Source: Lachnospiraceae bacterium
GTDB taxonomy: Bacteria; Bacillota; Clostridia; Lachnospirales; Lachnospiraceae
Assembly (NCBI GenBank): GCA_024691305.1
Contig: JAILNS010000039.1
Coordinates: 124,001 to 188,000 of the forward strand
Reading direction: 5' to 3'
Length of the DNA: 64,000 nucleotides
A model generated the notes under the pieces. The model searched no databases, was not told the origin of the DNA, and was given only the letters and a program-made list of their open reading frames with translations. Shown here piece by piece: positions 50,992 through 60,493 of this stretch (the stretch's first letter is position 1; each line of letters starts with the position of its first letter). A program made the translations under genes and the position numbers.

Positions 50992-53900
50992 ATGAAAGAA
51001 AAAAGTTTTTACGAAGTATTTCCGAATATACAACTTGACGGTTTACTGGGAGACCTGTTTAAGCAGGTCTCTGTTGTTCGTGTGTCCATGAACCCCGGGC
51101 AGACCGAAATGAGGATATATTTATCCAGTGACCGTGTTATCACATACAGGCAGATGAATACGGTAAAAGATATCATATACACTAAGATGTTTTCCGGACA
51201 GGGCCCTAAACTTTACCTGCTGGTCAAATTTCATCTCTCAGCCCAGTATGATCTTCCCAGATTATATGATGTTTACAAGGAATCCCTTTTTGAAGAGATC
51301 GAGAGCAGAGATCATATCCTTTATGATCTTATCAGCAATGCAAAGGTTGAGTTTCCTGCCGGGGATACTATGGATATAACCCTGGAATCGGGGGTGTATA
51401 TAGAAAGAAAAGCTCCTGAACTTGAGGATTTGCTGACCAGGATATTCACCGATAGATGCGGCATGGATGCCAAGATATATATGCATTTTGAGGAGAAAAA
51501 ACAAAAGGACGAGAACAAAGGATGGACCGGAAGCTGGGTTGAAAATAATACGGAGATCGTATCCCATACGGTTCCCGGAGCAATACCTCCGAGTGAAGAC
51601 GATAAAAAAGCAGACACCGGGAAAGCCGGCGGCGACAAGGACGGAAAGGAATTCAGAAAAGACAAAGACAAGAGAAATTATAAGATCCGTCCCTTACGTA
51701 ACAGTGAAGATCCTTCCGTTATATACGGTAAGGATATAACGGATGATGCCATACCGATAAGCGACATAGAAGGTGAGATAGGAGACTGTGTCATCCGCGG
51801 GATGATATCTTCGGTAGAAACAACTCAGATCAAAAACGAACGTACCATAGTAATACTTACGGTCACGGATTTTGAGGACAGTATCAAGGTTAAGCTTTTC
51901 ATACATAACGATCAGGTTCTCGAACTGTGTAATAATGTGGCAAAGGGAACATTTGTGAAGGTCCATGGCAAGTGCCAGATGGATTCTTATGATCATGAGC
52001 TTTTGCTCGGTTCGGTCTCGGGGATCAAACTGATACCGGATTTCAGGACCAGGAGATGGGACAATGCTCCGGTCAAGAGAGTAGAACTTCACTGTCATAC
52101 CAAGATGAGTGAGATGGACGGAGTTTCGGATTGTTCAGCCCTTGTAAAAAGAGCATATGAATGGGGTATGCCTGCACTTGCCATAACCGATCACGGTGTT
52201 GTGCAGGGATTTACCGATGCATTTCATACATGGTCCGACCTTTGGGAAAAATACCGCAAGAGTCATGCGGACGATCCTGATGCAGTGACCGACAAACAGG
52301 ATTTCTTCAAGGTGATATACGGTGTTGAAGCCTATATCGTAGATGACTTAAGAAAAATAGCAAACGGAGACGAATCCAAAGATATCGCATCTTCGACCTA
52401 TGTTGTGTTTGACCTTGAGACTACGGGGTTTTCTCCCGTTAATGACCGTATCATCGAGATAGGTGCGGTCAAGATCAAGGACGGGGAGGTCATAGACAGG
52501 TTTTCAAGTTTTGTTAATCCGGAGATACCTATTCCTTTCAGGATAGAGGAACTGACCTCCATAAATGACAACATGGTGATAGACGCAGATAAGATAGACG
52601 TTGCACTTCCCAAGTTCCTTGAGTTTATCGGAGATAACGAAACCGTGCTCGTCGGACACAATGTGGAGTTTGACGTAAGCTTTATCCGTGAGAAGATGAA
52701 GACTGTGCTCGGTCTTGATTTTGACTATACCTATGTTGATACACTTGGCATAGCCAGAGCCTTTCTTACCGGACATAAGAAGTATACGCTTGATGCGGTT
52801 GCCAAGATGTTAAACGTAAATCTGGATCACCATCACAGGGCCGTTGACGATGCGGAATGTACCGCCCTCATATATCTCAAACTCATGGATATAATTGCGG
52901 GTAATGGTATAAAAGACTTTCAGGGTTTAAATGATTACGCCGCACAGGGCACGGATGTGATAAAGGGTCTAAAGACCTATCACTGTATCATCCTTGCAAA
53001 AAACAATATAGGGCGCATAAATCTCTACAGGCTCGTCAGTGAATCTCATCTTGATTATTTTTCGAGGTTTCCGAGAATCCCCAAGAGCGAGCTAAATAAA
53101 TACAGGGAAGGTCTTATCGTGGGCAGTGCCTGTGAAGCGGGCGAGCTGTTCAGTGCTCTTTTGGACAGACAGTCAGATGAGGCTATCGCTAATATAGTCA
53201 GCTTCTACGATTATCTTGAGATACAGCCGGTAGGAAACAACCGCTTCATGATAGTATCCAACAAGTATGAGAGTATCAATAATGAAGAGGATATACGAAA
53301 CATAAACCGTGAGATAGTAAAACTCGGTGAGAAGTGGAACAAACCGGTAGTCGCAACCTGCGATGTCCACTTCATGGATCCGGAAGACGAGATATACAGA
53401 CGTATCATACTTTCGGGACACGGTTTTGATGATGCGGACGATTCACATCCGTTATTCCTTCGTACCACAGACGAGATGCTTAAGGAGTTTGATTATCTCG
53501 GTGAGAAAAAAGCATATGAAGTTGTGGTCACAAATACCAGATACATCGCGTCCATGATAGATTCGATGTCGCCCGTAAGACCCGATAAGTGCCCTCCGGT
53601 AATAGAAAATTCCGATACACAGCTTAGGGAAATATGTGAAAATAAGGCTCATGAAATATATGGCCCTGATCTGCCGGATGTGGTAAACGAGCGTATGGAG
53701 AGGGAATTAAAATCCATAATCGGTAACGGTTTTGCGGTCATGTATATAATCGCACAGAAGCTTGTGTGGAAGTCTGTTGAGGATGGATATCTGGTTGGAT
53801 CGAGAGGCTCTGTCGGATCATCTTTTGTCGCTTTTTTGGCAGGGATCACAGAGGTTAATTCGCTAAGCCCTCATTATTATTGTCCCGAATGTCATTATTT

Positions 53901-55521
53901 TGATTTTGATTCGGATGAGGTCAAGGCATTTGGCGGAATGGCGGGTACCGATATGCCTCCGAAGATATGTCCCAAATGCGGACATCCTCTTAATCGAGAC
54001 GGATACGATATTCCTTTTGAGACATTCCTTGGATTTAAGGGCGACAAGGAACCCGATATCGACCTTAACTTTTCGGGAGAGTATCAGTCCAAAGCTCATA
54101 AATATACCGAGGTCATATTCGGATACGGACAGACATTCCGTGCCGGTACGATAGGCTCGGTGGCTTCAAAGACCGCATACGGATATGCGAGCCATTTCTT
54201 TGAAGAAAAAAATATGGTCAAGAGAAGGTGTGAGATCGAGCGTATAGCATCGCACTGTGAAGGGATACGTAAGTCGACCGGTCAGCATCCGGGTGGTATA
54301 GTAGTACTTCCCATGGGGGAAGAGATATATACCTTTACACCGGTACAGCATCCCGCAAACAAGATGGATACGGATATCATCACGACGCATTTTGATTATC
54401 ATTCCATCGATCATAACCTCTTAAAACTCGATATACTGGGACATGATGATCCCAGCATGATGCGTATGCTGCAGGACCTTACGGAACTTGATCCGACGAC
54501 TATTCCGCTGGATGATGAGAAGGTCATGTCGTTATTCCTTAATACAGAAGCACTGGGTATAACTCCGGATGATATTCCCGGAACCAAACTGGGGTGTCTT
54601 GGAATACCTGAGTTTGGGACCGATAATGCGATGAGCATGCTTATAGAGACCAAACCTAAGTATATGTCTGATCTGATCCGTATATCGGGACTCGGACACG
54701 GTACGGGAGTTTGGGGAGATAACGCACAGACCCTTATCAGAGAGGGTAAAGCAACGATTTCGACCGCGATATGCTGTCGGGATGATATAATGATATATCT
54801 GATCCAAAAAGGCTTAGACCCTGCTGAATCATTCAATATCATGGAAAACGTGCGTAAGGGTAAGGTGGCCGGCGGTAAATGCAAACAGTGGCCCGAATGG
54901 AAAGAAGACATGATAGCCCATGATGTGCCGGACTGGTATATATGGTCATGTGAACGTATAGAGTACATGTTCCCCAAGGCACATGCCGCTGCTTATGTAA
55001 TAATGGCGCTCAGGATAGCATACTGCAAGGTCTATTATCCGCTTGCTTATTATGCTGCGTATTTTACCATCAGAGCATCGGGTTTTTCATATGAACTTAT
55101 GGCCATGGGCAAAAACAGGCTTGAGTCGAATCTTGAGCAGCTGCGCTATAAGTCAAATAACAATGAGCTGAGTGCACGTGAAAAAGATACTTACAGGGAC
55201 ATGAGGATCGCACAGGAAATGTATGCAAGAGGCTATGAGTTCATGCCTATAGACATACTCAAAGTCGATTCCAAGAGATTCCGGATAATAGATGGCAAGA
55301 TAATGCCTTCATTATCCAGCATAGAAGGTATAGGCCCCGAAGTTGCGGAGACGATAGCCGCAGCAGCTGCAGACGGACCTTTTATATCCAAGGCCGAATT
55401 CAGGGAGAGGACTAAGGCTTCCAAGACCAACGTCGAGAAACTCTCAGACCTTGGCATATTGAGCGGACTACCCGAATCCGGACAGCTTAGCATTTTTGAT
55501 TTTATCGGAGCAGCAAACTGA
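50992..55521 (+). CDS. polC: DNA polymerase III alpha subunit, PolC type
   Basis: PolC is the main replicative polymerase of low-GC Gram-positives and has its own proofreading exonuclease. The 1509-residue protein begins with a long N-terminal domain, then an OB-fold (about 255-345), PHP domain (VELHCHTKMSEMDG, His367), an exonuclease inserted in the PHP (VVFDLETTGF with Asp474), and a zinc finger CPEC...CPKC (C964, C967, C993, C996). The palm motif EPDIDLNFSGEYQ holds Asp1022 and Asp1024. Lys-rich residues between 195 and 230 mark a linker. Length is at the upper end but usual for Firmicutes. Confidence 0.98.
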   Translation: MKEKSFYEVFPNIQLDGLLGDLFKQVSVVRVSMNPGQTEMRIYLSSDRVITYRQMNTVKDIIYTKMFSGQGPKLYLLVKFHLSAQYDLPRLYDVYKESLFEEIESRDHILYDLISNAKVEFPAGDTMDITLESGVYIERKAPELEDLLTRIFTDRCGMDAKIYMHFEEKKQKDENKGWTGSWVENNTEIVSHTVPGAIPPSEDDKKADTGKAGGDKDGKEFRKDKDKRNYKIRPLRNSEDPSVIYGKDITDDAIPISDIEGEIGDCVIRGMISSVETTQIKNERTIVILTVTDFEDSIKVKLFIHNDQVLELCNNVAKGTFVKVHGKCQMDSYDHELLLGSVSGIKLIPDFRTRRWDNAPVKRVELHCHTKMSEMDGVSDCSALVKRAYEWGMPALAITDHGVVQGFTDAFHTWSDLWEKYRKSHADDPDAVTDKQDFFKVIYGVEAYIVDDLRKIANGDESKDIASSTYVVFDLETTGFSPVNDRIIEIGAVKIKDGEVIDRFSSFVNPEIPIPFRIEELTSINDNMVIDADKIDVALPKFLEFIGDNETVLVGHNVEFDVSFIREKMKTVLGLDFDYTYVDTLGIARAFLTGHKKYTLDAVAKMLNVNLDHHHRAVDDAECTALIYLKLMDIIAGNGIKDFQGLNDYAAQGTDVIKGLKTYHCIILAKNNIGRINLYRLVSESHLDYFSRFPRIPKSELNKYREGLIVGSACEAGELFSALLDRQSDEAIANIVSFYDYLEIQPVGNNRFMIVSNKYESINNEEDIRNINREIVKLGEKWNKPVVATCDVHFMDPEDEIYRRIILSGHGFDDADDSHPLFLRTTDEMLKEFDYLGEKKAYEVVVTNTRYIASMIDSMSPVRPDKCPPVIENSDTQLREICENKAHEIYGPDLPDVVNERMERELKSIIGNGFAVMYIIAQKLVWKSVEDGYLVGSRGSVGSSFVAFLAGITEVNSLSPHYYCPECHYFDFDSDEVKAFGGMAGTDMPPKICPKCGHPLNRDGYDIPFETFLGFKGDKEPDIDLNFSGEYQSKAHKYTEVIFGYGQTFRAGTIGSVASKTAYGYASHFFEEKNMVKRRCEIERIASHCEGIRKSTGQHPGGIVVLPMGEEIYTFTPVQHPANKMDTDIITTHFDYHSIDHNLLKLDILGHDDPSMMRMLQDLTELDPTTIPLDDEKVMSLFLNTEALGITPDDIPGTKLGCLGIPEFGTDNAMSMLIETKPKYMSDLIRISGLGHGTGVWGDNAQTLIREGKATISTAICCRDDIMIYLIQKGLDPAESFNIMENVRKGKVAGGKCKQWPEWKEDMIAHDVPDWYIWSCERIEYMFPKAHAAAYVIMALRIAYCKVYYPLAYYAAYFTIRASGFSYELMAMGKNRLESNLEQLRYKSNNNELSAREKDTYRDMRIAQEMYARGYEFMPIDILKVDSKRFRIIDGKIMPSLSSIEGIGPEVAETIAAAAADGPFISKAEFRERTKASKTNVEKLSDLGILSGLPESGQLSIFDFIGAAN

Positions 55522-55524
55522 CAC

Positions 55525-56469
55525 ATGAAGATAGTAATACCTCACAGCAAGGAAAAAGAATATAATCCCGAAACCGATCCTGTTCTAAAAGCGGTAAAGG
55601 CTGTACATTCGGTGATATCGGTATCCGATGCCGAACGTAAGGAGAATCTCGACAAACAGAGAAGTTCACAGGAAAGACTCTCCAAGCTTATTACTCCTGC
55701 AGTAGGTGTATCACGCACACGTGATGATGTTTCCGGAATACCCATAGAATGGGCTAAGGCCGATTTCCCCCACCGGACGGATACAGTCATTTTGTATTGC
55801 CATGGAGGAGGGTATACCTGCGGAGGACTAGGCTATGCGGGTATATTGGCCGGTAAACTTGTAATGCATACAGGACTTGAGGTATGCAGTTTTGAGTACA
55901 GGCTTGCTCCAGAAAACCCATATCCCTCTGCCATAGAGGATGCGATAACGGTATGGGATCATTTGATGTATTTGGGATACGGCGCGGATCATATCATCAT
56001 CGTGGGTGATTCTGCGGGTGGGAATCTTGCGTTGGAACTTACTTTGGTCCTTCAGTCGCAAAAAAGAAAACTTCCTGCCGGATTGATCCTTATGAGTCCC
56101 TGGACGGATATGACGGTAACTTCACCGACATATGAGAAATGTAAGGATATAGATCCGATGCTCACAAAGGAATATGTATATGGCGTAAGAAACGCATATG
56201 CAGGCGGTGAGACTGATTTTACCAATCCTTCATTAAGTCCTCTTTATGCCGATCTTATCGGTCTTCCTCCTACACTCATACAGGTTGGAAGTAATGAGAT
56301 ATTAAGAGGAGACAGTGAACAACTATACAAGAAATTACACAAGAACGGCTGCATTACCAGGCTTCAGATATATAACGGAGGCTGGCACGTATTTCAGCTC
56401 GTGCCCATGCCCAAAGCGTCCAAAGCCCTCGATGATGTCAAAGAGTTCATAGGGGAGCTTAAACTATGA
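55525..56469 (+). CDS. HGGG-type alpha/beta hydrolase (hormone-sensitive-lipase-like esterase)
   Basis: The 314-residue protein has the oxyanion motif CHGGGYTCGG (His93), SFEYRLAPENPYPSAIED, nucleophile elbow GDSAGGNLA (Ser163), VGSNEILRGDS acid region and GGWHVFQL (His) of the HSL family. It should cut or form short-chain esters in the cytoplasm. It starts three bases after polC and ends with a four-base ATGA overlap with the next gene. The three genes 55.5-58.4 kb form one cassette: an esterase, an acyl-transfer-fold protein and a zinc-ribbon membrane protein. Substrate unknown. Confidence 0.9.
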   Translation: MKIVIPHSKEKEYNPETDPVLKAVKAVHSVISVSDAERKENLDKQRSSQERLSKLITPAVGVSRTRDDVSGIPIEWAKADFPHRTDTVILYCHGGGYTCGGLGYAGILAGKLVMHTGLEVCSFEYRLAPENPYPSAIEDAITVWDHLMYLGYGADHIIIVGDSAGGNLALELTLVLQSQKRKLPAGLILMSPWTDMTVTSPTYEKCKDIDPMLTKEYVYGVRNAYAGGETDFTNPSLSPLYADLIGLPPTLIQVGSNEILRGDSEQLYKKLHKNGCITRLQIYNGGWHVFQLVPMPKASKALDDVKEFIGELKL

Positions 56470-57716
56470 GTGAATCAACATGGTATAAAACAGATAATGT
56501 CGCCAAGGTTTTTCTGGCATCATTTAATCGCAGAGACACCAGGAGTATGAGAGTAGGATGCACTCTTGATCAAAAAGTGGATCCCAAAATCCTTGAACAG
56601 GCGCTTATGAATACCGTGAGTTTACGCCCGCAATTCCAGGTGCGTATCAGGAGGGGATTTTTCTGGCATTATATAGAGACTACGGATGTCAAACCGGTTG
56701 TGCGTGAGGAAACAGGCAGACCGTGTCCTCTTTTGTACGGGAATGAGTATAGCGGTATACTGCATTATCAGGTGACCTATTATAATAAACGTATAAACCT
56801 TGATATGTTTCATGCATTAAGTGACGGTACCGGAGCCTTTGAATTTTTTAATGTTCTTTTGGGAGAGTATCTAAAACTTGCTCATCCGGATACTCTGTCC
56901 GATATAACTACCGGCAGTGGAGCATCTGATGCGGATCTTACTCAGGACAGTTATAAGCAGTATTATGACAAAAAAGAATCAACCAAGCATAAAGCGGTGA
57001 AAGCTTATCATCCGAGAGGACGTAAGCTTCCATACGACCAGCTGCAGTTTATGGAAATAAGCATGGACTGTGACAAGGTCAGGCATATGGCCAAGGAAAT
57101 GGGCGTCGGTCTGACAGGTTTTTTCGGAGCACTTATCATGCTCAGCATGTATAAGGATATGCCGGCACTTTTGAAGAAACTTCCGATCACGGCGAGCATT
57201 CCGGTGAACTTAAGGAAATATTTTCCTTCGGAGACATCCAGGAACTTTTTTAACAGCATACATGTGAGCAGTGTATTAAAGCCCGAAGATACGATACAGG
57301 ATATTGCAAAGAGGATCGATGTCGAACTTAAGGAAAATCTGCAGCCCGAAAAGATCGCGGAGCAGATGGACTCATACCAGAAACTGGAGAGACTTCTTTT
57401 CATCAGAATGGTGCCTCTCATAGTTAAGCAGCCTGTGGTCAGATATTTTTCAAAGCAGGAAAATAAGACGGTTTCTTTTGTAATCTCAAATATGGGAGAG
57501 ATACCGATAAATGAAAGATTAAAACCTTATGTCGAAGAGGTAACGGCATTTTGTGCTCATCCGGAATTGTTTTTTACTCTGTTCAGCTACGGAGGAAGGT
57601 TAAAAATGGGTGTTTCAAATGCTTACTCTGATACCAGAACGATCAAAAATCTCGTGAGGATGCTGTCTGATATGGGACTTGATATAACGGTAAATGCTAC
57701 GGAGGTTATCAGGTAA
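56466..57716 (+). CDS. Alcohol acetyltransferase/condensation-fold acyltransferase
   Basis: The 416-residue protein has the acyltransferase motif HALSD (H116, D120) in LDMFHALSDGTGAFEFFNV, like the HxxxD motif of condensation and BAHD-type enzymes, and the ITASIPVNLRKYFPSETSRNFF strand that supports the second half of the fold. Relatives in Clostridia are labelled alcohol acetyltransferases. It should transfer an acyl group to an alcohol or hydroxylated lipid. It overlaps the esterase and ends at the ATG of the next gene by one base (TAATG), so the three are tightly coupled. An esterase and an acyltransferase together suggest a reversible ester chemistry; the substrate is not evident. Confidence 0.82.
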   Translation: MSESTWYKTDNVAKVFLASFNRRDTRSMRVGCTLDQKVDPKILEQALMNTVSLRPQFQVRIRRGFFWHYIETTDVKPVVREETGRPCPLLYGNEYSGILHYQVTYYNKRINLDMFHALSDGTGAFEFFNVLLGEYLKLAHPDTLSDITTGSGASDADLTQDSYKQYYDKKESTKHKAVKAYHPRGRKLPYDQLQFMEISMDCDKVRHMAKEMGVGLTGFFGALIMLSMYKDMPALLKKLPITASIPVNLRKYFPSETSRNFFNSIHVSSVLKPEDTIQDIAKRIDVELKENLQPEKIAEQMDSYQKLERLLFIRMVPLIVKQPVVRYFSKQENKTVSFVISNMGEIPINERLKPYVEEVTAFCAHPELFFTLFSYGGRLKMGVSNAYSDTRTIKNLVRMLSDMGLDITVNATEVIR

Positions 57717-58375
57717 TGAAGTATTGTCCCAGTTGTAAAGCGCATATTGAAGGAAGATATACCAAATGTCCGCTATGCCAGAACGCTCTTCAGGGTGAGG
57801 GGGATGAGGAGATATATCCTTCGAGTGAGCTGCTGCGCAAACAGTCACTTTTATATAAGATCCAGATGTTTATTGTTCTAACTGCGATGGTAGTGTGTGT
57901 TGCCTGTGAATTTTTGCTGGATATACGGACGAGCTTCCATTGGAGTCTGCTCGTATGCGTATGGGCAATAGGCGGCGAGATGTGGCTTGCAGCCGTTATT
58001 CACAGACATCATAATCCGTCAAAAGTTGTCTCGACCAATGCATGGTGGGCAGCAATCTTAGTAATGCTCACGTTTCTTATCATCAAGGATATCAGACCTA
58101 TCTATTTCTGGTATATAATGCCGGCGATAGCGATAGGATCCGAGTTATTGCTTTTTGTCTTCATGATGATAGATAAGGCCCACAATGCCATGCCATATCT
58201 GCTGGGATGCAGTTTCATCTGTGTAGTTATGGGAGTTTTATGTATGTTGATCACCGGTCAGAGGACGGTTCTCTGGGTGATCTGTATGCTTGTCGGAATA
58301 GTGGGGATCATAGGCGCGATCATCTTTAAGGGCAGGACCGTTCCGGATGAGCTTCAAAGAAGGTTTCATGTTTGA
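57716..58375 (+). CDS. Zinc-ribbon membrane protein (DUF6320-like)
   Basis: The 219-residue protein starts with a zinc ribbon CPSC...CPLC (first 22 residues), then six hydrophobic helices separated by short loops, for example MFIVLTAMVVCVACEFLL and VLWVICMLVGIVGIIGAIIF. I associate this layout with a Lachnospiraceae family named DUF6320; the name is from memory. It starts within the stop codon of the acyltransferase gene. It may bind the two enzymes to the membrane or take part in export of their product. Function unknown. Confidence 0.75.
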   Translation: MKYCPSCKAHIEGRYTKCPLCQNALQGEGDEEIYPSSELLRKQSLLYKIQMFIVLTAMVVCVACEFLLDIRTSFHWSLLVCVWAIGGEMWLAAVIHRHHNPSKVVSTNAWWAAILVMLTFLIIKDIRPIYFWYIMPAIAIGSELLLFVFMMIDKAHNAMPYLLGCSFICVVMGVLCMLITGQRTVLWVICMLVGIVGIIGAIIFKGRTVPDELQRRFHV

Positions 58376-58393
58376 TAATAATGAGGTACTTAT

Positions 58394-60022
58394 ATGAATA
58401 AATATAAAGGAGTTCCGGTAAGCAAAGGTGTAGCTATCGGCCCCGCATGTATATTCAAAAAAAGAGAAGACAATACCCCGGTAAATACGCTTTCTAAAAA
58501 CTCTGAAGCCGAAAAAAGCGAAGCCGAAAAGAAACGTATCGAGGAGGAACTGATACGTTTTGAAAAAGCGATCGATGAAACCAAGATACGTATGGATAAA
58601 CTGGTTCTTGATGCCGGCGTAAGGATGGGAAAAGATGCTGCTCAGATATTCCTGATGCATAAACTGATACTCGACGGAAGTGAATTCAGGAATCTGTCGA
58701 GACTGTGTATAGAAGACGGAAATATGTCTGCAGAGGAAGCGGTAAGGTATGTCGGCGAAGTTATGGCAGGCAAGTTTTCGGAGATTGACGATGACTATAT
58801 AAGTGCCAGAGCAGATGACATCAGGGATATTGCGCGTGAGATGTCTGATATTCTTAAAGAGAATATAGACAGTGAAGATAGTGGTTCTGATGATTATCCG
58901 TATATTCTTATAGCAAATAAGATCCTGCCAAGTGATGTGGCAACTCTTGATCAGGACAGGGTTTTAGCAATAGTTTCCGTGGAAGGAAGCCCTAATTCTC
59001 ATGCTTCCATACTTGCCCATATGATGGATATCCCGATGATAGTATCGGTACCTCTTGATATTGATGAGATAGTTGAAGGAACTTCGGTATACGTGAACGC
59101 GGATACGGGTGATGTGATCGTCAGCCCCGACGTTGATTTCGAAGAGGACATGAAGCGGCATTCCGAACCCTCAAGGCTGGAACTGAAAAACCTGATAGGA
59201 AAAGAAACACTCACGTCTTATGGAAGACGTATCGATCTGTATGCCAATATTGCTTCTATAGCCGATCTTAAGAAGGCCATGGATAATGATGCGGAGGGCA
59301 TAGGTCTGTTCAGGACAGAGTTCATGTATATGGACAGGGATACACCCCTCGAAGAGGATGAACAGTATGTTGTATACAGAAAGATACTCAGTGCCTGTCC
59401 CGATAAACCGGTCACGATAAGAACACTGGATATAGGCGGCGACAAGAAACTTTCTTATCTGGATGTTGGTGAGAAACGAGGGATACAGGTATGTCTTGAA
59501 CATCCCGAACTTTTTAAGACTCAGCTTCGTGCACTGGCACGATCTTCAATGTATGGAAAACTTCGCATAATGTACCCGTATGTAACGAGTGTCGAAGAAG
59601 TGATGGCTGCAAATTCGCTGCTTGCTGAGATCAAATGGAAACTTTTGCAGGATATAGGCGCATGCAGCTTTAAGCAGGGTATCATGATAGAAACTCTTGA
59701 AGCGGTAGATATCGCCGATAAACTGACTTCACATGCTGATTTTTTCTCTATCGGATCCAATGATCTTATCAGACAGATATATGGTATTGACAGGGAAACA
59801 GGAGATATGAGCAGGGTAGATGATGAATATGATAAGCTTTTCCGGGCAATTCATAAGGTAGTTGTCGCTGCGCATAAAGCCGGTATCAAGGTCAACCTTT
59901 GCGGAGAGATAGCAGGAAACATGGAATATACCTGGGATCTTCTGGATACCGGACTTGATGGATTATCCGTAGCTCCGTCGGATATTCTGCTTATGAGGGA
60001 CCATATATACAGGAATTGCTGA
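58394..60022 (+). CDS. ptsI: Divergent PTS enzyme I (phosphoenolpyruvate-protein phosphotransferase)
   Basis: Enzyme I takes phosphate from PEP and passes it to HPr. The 542-residue protein has KGVAIGPA near the start, helical HPr-binding bundle, the phosphohistidine region EGSPNSHASILAHMMDIPM (His203), then GIGLFRTEFMYMDRDT, RTLDIGGDKKLSYL and NLCGEIAG (Cys503). Differences from common enzyme I are EGSPNSH for GGRTSH, KRGIQVCL for the NPxLGxRAIR segment, and NMEY after GEIAG where a D is usual. No HPr gene or sugar PTS is adjacent. Either the sole enzyme I of this organism in diverged form, or a regulatory paralogue. A terminator follows. Confidence 0.88.
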   Translation: MNKYKGVPVSKGVAIGPACIFKKREDNTPVNTLSKNSEAEKSEAEKKRIEEELIRFEKAIDETKIRMDKLVLDAGVRMGKDAAQIFLMHKLILDGSEFRNLSRLCIEDGNMSAEEAVRYVGEVMAGKFSEIDDDYISARADDIRDIAREMSDILKENIDSEDSGSDDYPYILIANKILPSDVATLDQDRVLAIVSVEGSPNSHASILAHMMDIPMIVSVPLDIDEIVEGTSVYVNADTGDVIVSPDVDFEEDMKRHSEPSRLELKNLIGKETLTSYGRRIDLYANIASIADLKKAMDNDAEGIGLFRTEFMYMDRDTPLEEDEQYVVYRKILSACPDKPVTIRTLDIGGDKKLSYLDVGEKRGIQVCLEHPELFKTQLRALARSSMYGKLRIMYPYVTSVEEVMAANSLLAEIKWKLLQDIGACSFKQGIMIETLEAVDIADKLTSHADFFSIGSNDLIRQIYGIDRETGDMSRVDDEYDKLFRAIHKVVVAAHKAGIKVNLCGEIAGNMEYTWDLLDTGLDGLSVAPSDILLMRDHIYRNC

Positions 60023-60050
60023 GTCTGATGCGTGTTAGACTTACGATATC

Positions 60051-60088
60051 CCGGTCAGTGTTACAGGACACTGACCGGAAATTTTTTT
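60051..60088 (+). terminator. Rho-independent terminator after ptsI
   Basis: CCGGTCAGTG (60051-60060) and CACTGACCGG (60069-60078) form a perfect ten-pair stem, eight-base loop, followed by AAA and seven T. Confidence 0.95.
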
Positions 60089-60106
60089 ATTTTGATAAAA
60101 TACCCC

Positions 60107-60145
60107 TTGACACATAATACTATGCGTAATATAGTATAACGCATA
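60107..60145 (+). promoter_or_regulatory. Promoter and nested operator of the padR operon
   Basis: TTGACA (60107-60112), 17-base spacer and TATAGT (60130-60135) form a strong sigma-A promoter. Two inverted repeats overlap the -10: TATGCGT (60121-60127) with ACGCATA (60139-60145), and ATACTAT (60117-60123) with ATAGTAT (60131-60137). A dimeric winged-helix repressor bound there would block RNA polymerase; PadR itself is the natural candidate. Confidence 0.8.
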
Positions 60146-60172
60146 AAGAGGTATGTGGAAAGGAGAGCATAT

Positions 60173-60493
60173 ATGGAAATACAGCTTAAGCGCGGACTGC
60201 TTGAAATATGCGTATTGGCTGCGATCCGTAAGGAACCGTCATACGGATATCAGATCATCAAGGATGTGAAACCGTATATAACCATTTCGGAATCGACGCT
60301 GTATCCCATCCTGAGGAGACTCGAAGATGCAGGGAATCTTACGGTCCGGTCGGTAGAACATAACGGAAGACTTCGTAAATACTACGAGATAACGGACACA
60401 GGTATTAAGAAACTCAATGATTTTAGGGAAGAATGGCGTGAGATCATGGCAATATACGAGTTTGTTACGAGAGAGGACGAAGGAAATGAGTAA
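60173..60493 (+). CDS. PadR family transcriptional regulator
   Basis: The 106-residue winged-helix protein has LKRGLLEICVLAAI, EPSYGYQIIKDV, SESTLYPILRRLEDAGNL and KYYEITDTGIKKL, which define PadR. ATG 60173 follows AAAGGAGAG by six bases. It is a small type 2 PadR, acting as a dimer. The gene shares eight bases (ATGAGTAA) with the next gene and probably represses its own operon, as for other padR-DUF1700-DUF4097 sets. Confidence 0.95.
   Translation: MEIQLKRGLLEICVLAAIRKEPSYGYQIIKDVKPYITISESTLYPILRRLEDAGNLTVRSVEHNGRLRKYYEITDTGIKKLNDFREEWREIMAIYEFVTREDEGNE

Noticed and set aside
54411..54977. 188-codon minus-strand frame opposite polC
   Set aside because: It lies wholly within the polC catalytic core and has no coding signs of its own.
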